This document shows positions 52,050 through 60,293 of a stretch of DNA of 64,000 nucleotides, piece after piece; within the stretch, counting starts at the first letter, position 1, and every line of letters starts with the position of its first letter. The stretch is from Azospirillum griseum (GTDB taxonomy: Bacteria; Pseudomonadota; Alphaproteobacteria; Azospirillales; Azospirillaceae), in the NCBI RefSeq assembly GCF_003966125.1, contig NZ_RXMA01000015.1, positions 72,741 through 136,740 on the forward strand. Reading direction: 5' to 3'. The notes beneath the pieces are model-generated. The model had not been told where the DNA came from, did no database searches, and saw only the letters and a list, made by a program, of their open reading frames with translations. Position numbers and translations under genes: made by a program.

Positions 52050-52074
52050 GATGAGCCGACCCTAACAAGCAAGA

Positions 52075-52106
52075 CCGCCCGCGTCACGGCGTCGCGACGC
52101 GGGCGG
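52075..52106 (-). terminator. Intrinsic terminator-like hairpin after the FlaF-DUF2934 gene
   Basis: 11-bp stem CCGCCCGCGTC/GACGCGGGCGG with a 10-base loop. On the minus strand TCTTGCTTG follows, moderately T-rich. Confidence 0.6.
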
Positions 52107-52155
52107 GCATGTTCGGGCGGAATGGCGGCCCTGCGGCTTGAAGGGCTTGCCGACC

Positions 52156-52722
52156 TCAGCCTTTCAAAAGGCCGGTGATTTCGGCTTCGGCGCGCAGCCA
52201 GTGGGCTTGCTCCTGGCCTTCGGGACGGCCTTCGGCCTCCCAGATTTCATAGGCGCGCTCCTGGATCAGCTTGTTTTGCTGGCCGCGCAGCAGACCCTCG
52301 GAAATGCTCATGTTGATGCGGGCCAGCGACACCAGGCGGCGCTCCTCGATGGTCCCCTCGGTCGCTTCCATGGTGGTGGAAACGACGTATTGGGCCAGAT
52401 TGCGCAAGTTGGCCTTCACGTCCGGTTCCAGCGGGCACGCGTCGTTGTTCAAGACGGTCTTGATGGCAATCCAGAGCTTCAGATTGTGATCGAGCGCGAC
52501 GCTGACGTTCTCGGGGCCATCGGCCTCCAACAGCAGGCTGGCGGCGTGCAGCAGGGCGATGCTGTCCTGTTCGACGACGGCAAAGTTGGTGCGCAGGACA
52601 ACGTCGGCACCCGTTTCGATGACGGCTTCGGCGCTGACTTTTTCAGGAACGCCGGTGTTGGCGAGCGCCTCGGCGACGGAGGCGGCGGGAGCGGAGGCGG
52701 CGGTCTTGCGCTTGGTGGCCAT
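52156..52722 (-). CDS. FlaF-like flagellar regulator fused to DUF2934
   Basis: 188 residues. The FlaF pattern is seen across about 50-150: ALLHAASLLLEADG, ALDHNLKLWIAIKTVL, LEPDVKANLRNLAQYVVSTTMEA and the terminal LVSLARINMSISEGLLRGQ (family LidINRnIAxGLxG). The last ~35 residues (IQERAYEIWEAEGRPEGQEQAHWLRAEAEI) match DUF2934, a short domain of unknown function. FlaF in Caulobacter promotes flagellin translation together with FlbT antagonism. GGGGA lies about 9 bases before the ATG and a TTAA-N7-TTAA CtrA-type box about 51 bases before it. Flagellin genes are not in the window. Confidence 0.8.
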   Translation of the reverse strand: MATKRKTAASAPAASVAEALANTGVPEKVSAEAVIETGADVVLRTNFAVVEQDSIALLHAASLLLEADGPENVSVALDHNLKLWIAIKTVLNNDACPLEPDVKANLRNLAQYVVSTTMEATEGTIEERRLVSLARINMSISEGLLRGQQNKLIQERAYEIWEAEGRPEGQEQAHWLRAEAEITGLLKG

Positions 52723-52773
52723 GTGGTCAATCCCCAGGAGCGTTCATTCCACGGTCAATAGAACGAACCATGA

Positions 52774-52788
52774 TTAAGATGTGGTTAA
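52774..52788. promoter_or_regulatory. CtrA-type binding site upstream of flaF-like gene
   Basis: TTAAGATGTGGTTAA matches the TTAA-N7-TTAA(C) consensus of the alphaproteobacterial cell-cycle regulator CtrA. It sits about 51 bases from the ATG of the flaF-like gene, a plausible promoter position. CtrA commonly drives flagellar genes in this class. Confidence 0.7.
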
Positions 52789-52863
52789 GGAATAGGTGGT
52801 CACGGGACATGGCTCCGCAACCGCAGCGGTGCGATTGGCCCAACGGTCTATGATCCGTCAGTG

Positions 52864-53541
52864 TCAAGGTCCACCGAAAGGCAAGCGGTAATAAAAACCG
52901 AACACATTGTTGGGGGCAACCGCCGATTCGGCACCGTTCCCATCGGTGGCGATTCGGCTGTAGCCCAAGGTGAAGCGCGACTTGTTGTCGAAGACGTAAC
53001 CCAGTTCCAATTGGGAGCGGAATTCCGTGCTGATTCCCGCGTCGCGTTGGGCACGGCTGCGGTTGGCCGGGCCAAGGCTGGCCCCGAAACTGGGGGTGAA
53101 GACGAAGGATCCCAGCGGCACATCGATCAGGATGCCGCCCGTCACGCCACCCCCGGTGATGCCACCCCCGCCAATCGAGACGCGCCCGTCGCCCAAACCC
53201 GGCCCAATCCACGGACGGATCGTGGCAAGGGACTCGGCCCCGGGCAGCAGGAAACCGCCGACTCGGGTCTTGCTGTTCAGGTCGCTCAGGCGGCTGTCGC
53301 TGATCCGCAATTCGCCTGGGCGCAACGTTGGCACGCCGAAGGCCAAGCCGCCCAAGGTCCAGGTCCGCGCGTGTTCAACCACCGCATCGGCCACCGCATC
53401 GGCTCCGTCGCGCCCGCTGGGCGCGGCGCTGGCGGGGGACAACGACCCAATCAACGCGACCGCAAACACCAGCAGCGCGCAAACCAACAACACCCGGAGA
53501 CGGGTGGGGGGTGGGGTGGATCGGTCGGTCGGATGGCGCAT
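52864..53541 (-). CDS. PagL-like outer-membrane barrel without the catalytic motif
   Basis: 225 residues from ATG 53541, with AGGGGGG upstream; GCTAGC separates it from the ATG. A signal peptide (LRVLLVCALLVFAVALIGSLSPASA) precedes a barrel region. The C-terminal part (FRSQLELGYVFDNKSRFTLGYSRIATDG...NVFGFYYRLPF) follows acyloxyacyl hydrolase/PagL order, but the catalytic His-x-Ser (HISN) is RIAT here. So an outer-membrane protein of this fold, probably not a deacylase. Glycine-rich repeats (GGGGITGGGVTGG) interrupt the middle. An OmpW-like barrel is the alternative. Confidence 0.5.
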   Translation of the reverse strand: MRHPTDRSTPPPTRLRVLLVCALLVFAVALIGSLSPASAAPSGRDGADAVADAVVEHARTWTLGGLAFGVPTLRPGELRISDSRLSDLNSKTRVGGFLLPGAESLATIRPWIGPGLGDGRVSIGGGGITGGGVTGGILIDVPLGSFVFTPSFGASLGPANRSRAQRDAGISTEFRSQLELGYVFDNKSRFTLGYSRIATDGNGAESAVAPNNVFGFYYRLPFGGP

Positions 53542-53669
53542 GCTAGCCCCCCTTCCGGCAAGGCGGTGTTGCAACCAAGAATGTCGGTATCTCGCCCCAC
53601 AATTCAAGCATCAAAAGGGTGGTTTGCAAAGCTGGGGGTATTCGGGACCGAACCTGCTACTGTTGAGCC

Positions 53670-55220
53670 ATGAACGTCACCCAGCCACCGGCCGAACAGG
53701 AGGCCATTGCGTTTCTCGGGGACCCTCGCAACCACGGCGGGGCGGTGGTTGCGCGCATCGATACGCACGCCGCCATCGTTTTTCTGGTGGGGGATCGGGC
53801 CTTCAAGCTCAAACGGGCGGTGCGCTATCCCTATCTGGATTACGGAACGCTCGAACGCCGTCGCGCGGCCTGTGTGGCGGAGGTGGCAATCAACCGCCGC
53901 ACCGCGCCGTCGCTGTATCTGGGTGTTCAGGCCGTGGTGCGTGGGTCGGAAGGTGATTTGTGTCTGTCGGCTCTGTCCGACGATGGCGCGGGGTTTGGGG
54001 CGGAAGCGGTCGATTGGGTGGTGACGATGCGCCGCTTTCCAGACGACGCGCTGTTTGATCGTCTGGCCGAACGCCACGCACTGACCCTGCCAATTCTGCG
54101 GGCGTTGGCCGAACGCATCGCCACGTTTCATGCGGCGGCGGCACCACGCCCCGATGGTGGCGGTGCGGAGGGAATGCGCGCGGTGGTGGTGGGCAACCTT
54201 GACGATCTGCGTGGTGCCTCCACCGTGTTTCCTGCGGCGACGGTGGCGCGCTTGGCGGACGACTCGACCGCCGCGATCACCCGGCTGGCCGGTCTGTTGG
54301 AGGCGCGGCGGCGTGGCGGCTTCGTTCGTCACTGCCACGGCGACCTGCATCTGCGCAACATTGTTCTGCTGGATGGGATTCCAACGCTGTTCGACGCCAT
54401 CGAGTTTGATGAGGCTCTGGCCGTCACCGATGTGCTGTATGATCTGGCGTTCCTGCTGATGGATTTGGATCATCGTGGGTTGCGCCCTCTCGGCAACGCG
54501 GTGTTGAACCGGTGGGTTGAGGTGAGCGGCGATGCGGAGGGGCTGGCTGCGTTGCCGCTGTTCCTGTCCGCCCGCGCGGCGGTGCGGGCCAAGGTGCTGG
54601 CCGCTGCGCTGCGGGTGGCCAACGCGCCACCGGACGTGGCGGCAGAGGCGCGCGGCTACCTCGATCACGCCGTTGCGGCGTTGGAGCCGCCGCCGGCCCG
54701 CCTGGTGGTGATCGGGGGCCTGTCGGGCAGTGGCAAATCGGTTCTGGCCGCCGCCTTGGCCCCGTCCTTGGGAGCCTGTCCGGGCGCGCTGGTTCTGCGC
54801 AGCGACGCGCTGCGCAAGAGCCTGTTCGGGGTGGCCGACACGGCGCGCCTGCCAAGCGATGCTTACACCCCCGCTGCGATCACCCGCGTTTATCATGGTT
54901 TGATGGAGCGCGCCCGGGCGGCTCTAACCGCCGGTCATGCGGTGGTGATCGATGCCGTGTGCGCACGCCCGTCGGAGCGTGCGGCCTTCGAATCATTGGC
55001 CGCCGATCTGGGGTTGCGGTTCGATGGCGTTTGGCTGGACGCGCCGCTTGAACGGCGGGTCGAGCGTGTGGCCAATCGTCGCAACGACGCGTCCGACGCG
55101 ACGGTGGAGGTGGCAAAAGCGCAGGAACGCTATGATTTGGGGCCTATGGCATGGGCGCGTCTGGACGCGAGCAGGGTTGCGTCGGATGTGCTTGCCGAGG
55201 CGCTCGAAAGGTTGCTGTAA
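53670..55220 (+). CDS. Phosphotransferase-like/P-loop ATPase fusion protein
   Basis: 516 residues. N-terminal APH-like kinase fold (about 1-330) with GDRAFKLKRAV (Lys), FVRHCHGDLHLRNIVL (catalytic HxDxxxxN) and LFDAIEFD (DFG-like). The C-terminal half (about 345-510) is a P-loop kinase with Walker A GGLSGSGKSVLAA, ALVLRSDALRKSLFG and HAVVIDAVCARPSERAAF. This APH-ATPase fusion family (often annotated bifunctional aminoglycoside phosphotransferase/ATP-binding protein) has no settled substrate. The next gene, Usp, is 182 bases downstream. Confidence 0.9.
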   Translation: MNVTQPPAEQEAIAFLGDPRNHGGAVVARIDTHAAIVFLVGDRAFKLKRAVRYPYLDYGTLERRRAACVAEVAINRRTAPSLYLGVQAVVRGSEGDLCLSALSDDGAGFGAEAVDWVVTMRRFPDDALFDRLAERHALTLPILRALAERIATFHAAAAPRPDGGGAEGMRAVVVGNLDDLRGASTVFPAATVARLADDSTAAITRLAGLLEARRRGGFVRHCHGDLHLRNIVLLDGIPTLFDAIEFDEALAVTDVLYDLAFLLMDLDHRGLRPLGNAVLNRWVEVSGDAEGLAALPLFLSARAAVRAKVLAAALRVANAPPDVAAEARGYLDHAVAALEPPPARLVVIGGLSGSGKSVLAAALAPSLGACPGALVLRSDALRKSLFGVADTARLPSDAYTPAAITRVYHGLMERARAALTAGHAVVIDAVCARPSERAAFESLAADLGLRFDGVWLDAPLERRVERVANRRNDASDATVEVAKAQERYDLGPMAWARLDASRVASDVLAEALERLL

Positions 55221-55402
55221 TTTCAACCGAGGGACGGCGCGCGACCGGCGTCTGCGGTTGCGCCGCCCGCCCCGCGTGCGTCACCGAACAACGACGCGGG
55301 AACCGCCCTGCGACAGGGTTTCGGTCTGGTTCGACCAACCCTGCCGTCGTCCGGTGTTCCCGGTCCGAGAGGGCCGCTCGATCCGGCTCGGGAGGAGTCA
55401 CC

Positions 55403-56269
55403 ATGACCTACAAGACCATTCTGGTTCCGCTTGGCGGCGGCGGTGGCGACGCGGTGGCGTTGAACGCCGCGCTGTCGGTCGCCCGCGACTTTGACGCCCA
55501 CGTCGTCGGTCTGTTCGTCACCCTCGACCCGCGCGATGCGGTGCCGATGCTGGGCGAAGGCATGTCGGGCGCGATGGTGGACGAGATCATGCGGGCCGCC
55601 GAGGGCGAGTCCAACGTCCGCCGCGCCGCCGCTCACCGCCTGTTCGAGGAGATCGTCCAGGCCGCCGGTGTCGAACGGCGCGACAGCCCCGGCGGCACGG
55701 AAGCCCCGTCCGCTGCGTGGCGTGATGTGGTGGGCCGGGTGGAAGACGTCGTTCCGGTGGAAGGCCGTCTGGCCGATCTGATCGTGTTCGCCCGCACCTC
55801 GCCGGATCGTGACGTCCAGGGCTACGCCACCTTGGAAACCGCGCTGCTGGGGACCGGACGCCCCCTGTTGATCGCGCCGGACGTTTTGCCGGAGGTGGTG
55901 GGCCGTCACGTTGCCGTCGCCTGGAACGGGCGGATCGAATCCGCGCGCGCGGTGGCCGCCGCGCTGCCCTTCCTGCGCTCGGCGGACCGGGTGACGGTGC
56001 TGACCGCCGAAACTCCGGCGACGGAGGCTGCGGCAGGGCGTCGCATTGCCGAATATCTGACTTGGCAGGGGGTGGAACCTGCGGTGACACTCATTCAACC
56101 CGGATCAAAACCCGTCGGAGAGGCGGTGTTGAACAAGGCCGTGGAGCTGAAGGCCGACCTGTTGGTGATGGGCGGGTACGGTCACAGCCGAATGCGGGAA
56201 CTGATTCTGGGCGGTGTCACCCGTTTTGTGCTCAATCACGCCGGGATTCCGGTGCTGATGGCCCACTGA
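55403..56269 (+). CDS. Universal stress protein (tandem UspA-type)
   Basis: 288 residues from ATG 55403 with GGAGGAG 6-7 bases upstream. Opens TYKTILVPLGGGGGDAVALNAAL; the second half (about 165-288) has VAVAWNGRIESARAVAAALPFL and ends with GGYGHSRMRELILGGVTRFVLNHAG, containing the G-2x-G-9x-G ATP-binding pattern. The first half lacks that pattern, so nucleotide binding is expected only in the C-terminal domain. A stress-adaptation protein of the cytoplasm. Confidence 0.9.
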   Translation: MTYKTILVPLGGGGGDAVALNAALSVARDFDAHVVGLFVTLDPRDAVPMLGEGMSGAMVDEIMRAAEGESNVRRAAAHRLFEEIVQAAGVERRDSPGGTEAPSAAWRDVVGRVEDVVPVEGRLADLIVFARTSPDRDVQGYATLETALLGTGRPLLIAPDVLPEVVGRHVAVAWNGRIESARAVAAALPFLRSADRVTVLTAETPATEAAAGRRIAEYLTWQGVEPAVTLIQPGSKPVGEAVLNKAVELKADLLVMGGYGHSRMRELILGGVTRFVLNHAGIPVLMAH

Positions 56270-56278
56270 CCGGCGCGC

Positions 56279-56311
56279 GGCGCTCCCGCCGCTTTTTTCT
56301 GCGGGAGCGCC
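56279..56311. terminator. Terminator-like hairpin after the Usp gene
   Basis: 11-bp stem GGCGCTCCCGC/GCGGGAGCGCC with an 11-base loop containing six T residues, followed by CTTCCTTTC. It lies 10 bases past the Usp stop. Confidence 0.6.
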
Positions 56312-56379
56312 CTTCCTTTCGGTCTCTGGCACCCACCGACGCCGCGCGAGGCCCCGGCCCGTTCTGGGAGGAACGCGCC

Positions 56380-56646
56380 ATGCTGACCATTGATGATTGC
56401 ATCGGGTTGTGCGACCTGACCAAGGCCGAGGTGGACGCCATCGCCGAGCACGAACATGTGCCGGAGATCGTGGCGGCGGAGATGGCCTGTTGTTTGGCCC
56501 ATTGCGTCGGCGGGCCGATGCGGATCGCCGAAATCATCGTCGACGACATCGCGGACGCCCGCGCCCACGGCCACAACCGCCACGCGGAGGAGTTGGTCGT
56601 CGTTTTGCGCGATTTCGTGGTGGCGCACAGCCCTCAGCTCGGGTGA
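56380..56646 (+). CDS. Small alphaproteobacterial protein of unknown function
   Basis: 88 residues from ATG 56380 with GGGAGGA 6-7 bases upstream. I recognise the pattern (MLTIDDCIGLCDLTKAEVDAIAEHEHVPEI, IIVDDIADARAHG) from hypothetical proteins of Rhodospirillales but no function is known. Acidic, soluble, helical, without membrane segments or cofactor motifs. It ends 4 bases before the convergent hybrid kinase gene. Confidence 0.8.
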   Translation: MLTIDDCIGLCDLTKAEVDAIAEHEHVPEIVAAEMACCLAHCVGGPMRIAEIIVDDIADARAHGHNRHAEELVVVLRDFVVAHSPQLG

Positions 56647-56650
56647 TGGC

Positions 56651-59600
56651 TTACCCGGCCTTGCGCTGTTCGCTCTGACTCAACAACTGGCCGAGCAGGG
56701 CGCGCAGCGCGCCGGGACGCACGGGTTTGTAGAGGAGGTGGCAACCCGCCGCCTCGATGTCCTCGCGCACGGCGATGTCGCGGTCGGCGGTGACGACCGC
56801 CGCCGGGACCGCCCCCAACCGGGCGCGCAGGGTGCGCAGCGCCTCCACCCCCGTCAGGCTGCGGTCGAGGTGATAGTCGGTCAGAATCACGTCCGGGGTC
56901 TGGCCGTTCAGCGCGGCGAGCGCGTGGTCCGGCGTGGCGGCGGTGGTGACGCGGCAGGACCAGCTTGTCAACAAATCCTCGGTTGCCCGTGCGATGGCGG
57001 GTTCGTTTTCCAAACACAGCACCAGCACCCCGCGCAGATCCCGCACGCGCGGGCGGACGGTGGCCGGGCGCACCGCCACCCGTTCGTCGGTCAGCGGGAC
57101 CAGCACGGAAAAGGCGCTGCCATGCCCCACGCGGCTGCGCACCTGCACCGGGTGGTTCAGGATGCCCGCCAGACGTTCGACGATGGCCAACCCCAGCCCC
57201 AGCCCCTTGCCGCGCTCGTCCACCGCGTTGTCGAGCTGGCGGAACTCCATGAAGATTTCCGGGACCTTGTGTTCGGGAATGCCGGGGCCGGTGTCCCACA
57301 CCTCGATGGACAGCGAATTCCCGCGCCGACGGCACCCCAACAGGATGCGGCCGGTGCGGGTGTAGCGCACGGCGTTGGCCAGGTAATTTTGCAGAATGCG
57401 GCGCAACAGGGTCGGGTCGCTGCGCACCGTCAGCCCGCAATCGACCACGCGCAGCCCCAGCCCGTGGCGGCTGGCCAGCACGGTGAACTCCTCGCCCAGG
57501 GGCTTCAGCAACTCATCCACCCGCATCGGCACCGGATTGGGCCGGACGACGCCGCTGTCGATCTTGGACACATCCAGCAGATCGCCCAAAATCTGCTCCA
57601 CCGACCGCAGGGAGGCGTCGATCTGGCGGATGGCGGTGTCCTGGTGACGCTCGCCCAGAGCCGACAGGAACAGGCGGGCGGCGTGCAGCGGCTGCAACAG
57701 GTCGTGGCTGGCGGCGGCGAGGAAGCGTGTCTTGCTGCGGTTGGCGCGTTCGGCCTCGCCCTTGGCTTCGGACAGGTCGCGGGTGCGTTCGGCGATGCGG
57801 CGCTCCAGGCTTTCGTTGGCTTCGCGCAACGCCTCCGCCGCGCGGTGGCGGTCGGTCACGTCGGTGTAGACGGCGACGAAGCCGCCGCCGGGCATCGGAT
57901 TCGTGGCGATTTCCAGCACCGACCCGTCGGGGCGCACCCGCTCATACATGTCGGGCCGGTTGCGGCGGCGTGGGTCCGACCGGCGCGACAGCAGCGTTTC
58001 AATCTCGCCGTTGTGGCCATATTCGCCGCGCCGGTCGATGAAACGGACGATTTCCTCCAGCGACGTGCCGACCTGCACGAAACCGTCGGGCAGTTCCAGC
58101 AGAACGACGAACTGGTTGTTCCAGGTCGCCACCCGCCAATCCTCGTCGAACACGGCGATGCCCTGCGGCACATTCTCGATGGTGGCGCGCAGCAGCTCAT
58201 GCTGTTTCAGGATGGCGCGCGACGCCTCGTCGATGATCGACCGCGCGTCGGTGCGCGACAGCCGCCGGTCGGACAGCAACCCCGCTACCACCACGCGGGC
58301 CGACGCCGACCCGACCGCCCCGGCCAACAGCCGTTCGGTCATCTGGATCGCCTCGCCGTCGCTGCGCGCCAGCAGGGCGGTGTTCAGATCGCCGTCGCGC
58401 ACGCCGGTGAAGCGGCGGAAGGCGGTGTCCGCCCGCGCGGCCCCGACGTAGCGCACCGCCAGATCGTGCAGATCGGCCAACGTTGCCCCGCGCGGCCCGT
58501 GGCTTTCACCATCGGCGGCGCGGCGCAGGCTCATGAAGCGGGCGGCCTGCTGGCGCTCTAGGGTGGAGGGGCGGGTCAGCAGCGAGATGACCACGAACAG
58601 GAACAGGTTGGGGCCAAGGCTCCACAGCGCGGCGTTGGTCAGCGGGTCGATGTTGCCGATCCCCGCCAACGCCACCGGGCTGAGGCCGGTCAGGCCGAAC
58701 GGTCCCTCGCGCAGCGCGCTCGCCGCCAGCCACCCGGCGTCGGCGAAGGAGGGCAACAGCATGGTGTAGGCCCAGCCGATGAACCCGGCGCAAATCCCGG
58801 CAAAGGCACCGCCCCGGCTGGCCCGGCTCCACACCAGCCCGCCCAGCAGCGCCGGGGCGAACTGCGCCACCGCCGTGAAGCTCATCATGCCGATGGTCGC
58901 CAGCGGAAAGGCCGACCCGATCAACCGGTAACAGCCGTAGGACAGCAGCACCAGCACGATCACCGCCGACCGCCGCACGGCCAGCAGCACGGCGGCGGGT
59001 TCGTCGCGCAGGCGGGGGTCGTTCGGGCGCAGCGCCATCAGCAGCGGCACGGCGATGTCGTTGCAGATCATGGTGGACAGCGCCACCATCTCCACCAAAA
59101 TCATGCTGGTCGCGGCTGACAGCCCGCCGATGAAGGCGATCAGCGCCAGCCACGGCCAGCCCTGCCGCAGCGGGATCGAGACCATGAAGGTGTCGGCGTT
59201 GATCCGCCCATCGGGGAACAGCATCAACCCGGCCAGCGCCACCGGCAGCACAAACAGGTTGATGGCGACCAGATAGGCCGGAAACAACCGGGCGGAGGAC
59301 CGCACGTCGCCGGTGTGGGTGTTTTCCACCACCGCCACATGGAACTGACGCGGCAAACAGAGGATGGCCAGGCCCGACAGCAAACAGGCCACCCACCAGT
59401 CCGCACCAATGTTGCCGACGCTCATCAGCTCCAGAAAGCCGGGATGGCTGGCCGCCGCCTCGACAAACGCGTTGAGATTGCCAAAGGCGGCGAAGGCAAT
59501 GGCCGCCCCCACGCCGATGGCGGCCGCCAGCTTCACCACCGATTCCGCCGCGATCGCCATCATCAGGCCACGGTGATGCTCGTTCGCGGAGATGTTGCGC

Positions 59601-60130
59601 ACGCCGAACAGGATGGCGAAGGCGGCCATCAGCAACGCGGCGAGCAGGCTGGTGCCGCCGGGAAGCTGGCTGACCTCCGACCCCAGCGTGTCGCCGGCCA
59701 GGATCTCGAAACTGACGCTGATGGCCTTCAATTGCAGGGCGATGTAGGGCAGCAGCCCGATCACCGCCGTGATGGTGACGAGCGCGGCCAAGCCCCGGCT
59801 TTTGCCGTAGCGGGCGGACAGGAAGTCGGAAATCGACACAACATTTTCCGATTTCGCCACGCGCACGATGCGGGCCAGAATCGGCCAGCCCAGCCCGATC
59901 ACGACAATGGGGCCGATGTAGATCGGCAGGAAGTAAAAACCGCCGGTCGCCGCCCGCCCAACCGCGCCGTAAAAGGTCCAGGACGTGCAGTAAACGCCAA
60001 AGCTCAGCGCGTAGAGCAGCGGCGTGCGCCGCTCCCCCGTTCCAGCCGCCGTGCGGTCGCCGTACCAGGCGATGGCGAACAACGACAGCAGATAGGCCAG
60101 CGAGGCCAGCACAATGAACCAGCTTTCCAT
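56651..60130 (-). CDS. SSS-type hybrid sensor kinase (symporter-PAS-HisKA-HATPase-REC)
   Basis: 1159 residues. The first ~515 residues are a sodium/solute symporter-like module (about 13 membrane segments; GVYCTSWTFYGAVGRAATGGFYFLPIYIGP; VSISDFLSARYGKSRGLAA), then PAS (about 655-760), HisKA with His in FLAAASHDLLQPLHAARLF (near 803), an HATPase domain (NYLANAVRYT, DTGPGIPEHK, GLGLAIVERL) and a C-terminal receiver with LTDYHLD and YKPVRPG. CbrA/NahK-type kinases couple nutrient transport or sensing to regulation; the transported ligand is unknown. Monocistronic by layout. Confidence 0.93.
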   Translation of the reverse strand: MESWFIVLASLAYLLSLFAIAWYGDRTAAGTGERRTPLLYALSFGVYCTSWTFYGAVGRAATGGFYFLPIYIGPIVVIGLGWPILARIVRVAKSENVVSISDFLSARYGKSRGLAALVTITAVIGLLPYIALQLKAISVSFEILAGDTLGSEVSQLPGGTSLLAALLMAAFAILFGVRNISANEHHRGLMMAIAAESVVKLAAAIGVGAAIAFAAFGNLNAFVEAAASHPGFLELMSVGNIGADWWVACLLSGLAILCLPRQFHVAVVENTHTGDVRSSARLFPAYLVAINLFVLPVALAGLMLFPDGRINADTFMVSIPLRQGWPWLALIAFIGGLSAATSMILVEMVALSTMICNDIAVPLLMALRPNDPRLRDEPAAVLLAVRRSAVIVLVLLSYGCYRLIGSAFPLATIGMMSFTAVAQFAPALLGGLVWSRASRGGAFAGICAGFIGWAYTMLLPSFADAGWLAASALREGPFGLTGLSPVALAGIGNIDPLTNAALWSLGPNLFLFVVISLLTRPSTLERQQAARFMSLRRAADGESHGPRGATLADLHDLAVRYVGAARADTAFRRFTGVRDGDLNTALLARSDGEAIQMTERLLAGAVGSASARVVVAGLLSDRRLSRTDARSIIDEASRAILKQHELLRATIENVPQGIAVFDEDWRVATWNNQFVVLLELPDGFVQVGTSLEEIVRFIDRRGEYGHNGEIETLLSRRSDPRRRNRPDMYERVRPDGSVLEIATNPMPGGGFVAVYTDVTDRHRAAEALREANESLERRIAERTRDLSEAKGEAERANRSKTRFLAAASHDLLQPLHAARLFLSALGERHQDTAIRQIDASLRSVEQILGDLLDVSKIDSGVVRPNPVPMRVDELLKPLGEEFTVLASRHGLGLRVVDCGLTVRSDPTLLRRILQNYLANAVRYTRTGRILLGCRRRGNSLSIEVWDTGPGIPEHKVPEIFMEFRQLDNAVDERGKGLGLGLAIVERLAGILNHPVQVRSRVGHGSAFSVLVPLTDERVAVRPATVRPRVRDLRGVLVLCLENEPAIARATEDLLTSWSCRVTTAATPDHALAALNGQTPDVILTDYHLDRSLTGVEALRTLRARLGAVPAAVVTADRDIAVREDIEAAGCHLLYKPVRPGALRALLGQLLSQSEQRKAG

Positions 60131-60236
60131 CGGGCGTTCTGCGCGTCCCTGATTGGTCGTTTTCTCCCCAAGGGTTGCAGACTAGCACAGCGGGGACTGA
60201 AAGCGGTTCGAATGTTGCGCGGCGATGAAAACAGAA

Positions 60237-60263
60237 CCGGGCGGGGGATCGCCCCCCGCCCGG
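60237..60263 (-). terminator. Intrinsic terminator after the MHS-family transporter
   Basis: 11-bp stem CCGGGCGGGGG/CCCCCGCCCGG with a 5-base loop. On the minus strand TTCTGTTTTC follows. It lies 30 bases past the transporter stop. Confidence 0.8.
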
Positions 60264-60293
60264 CCGGATGTCGCCGCGATGGATCGGATGCGA

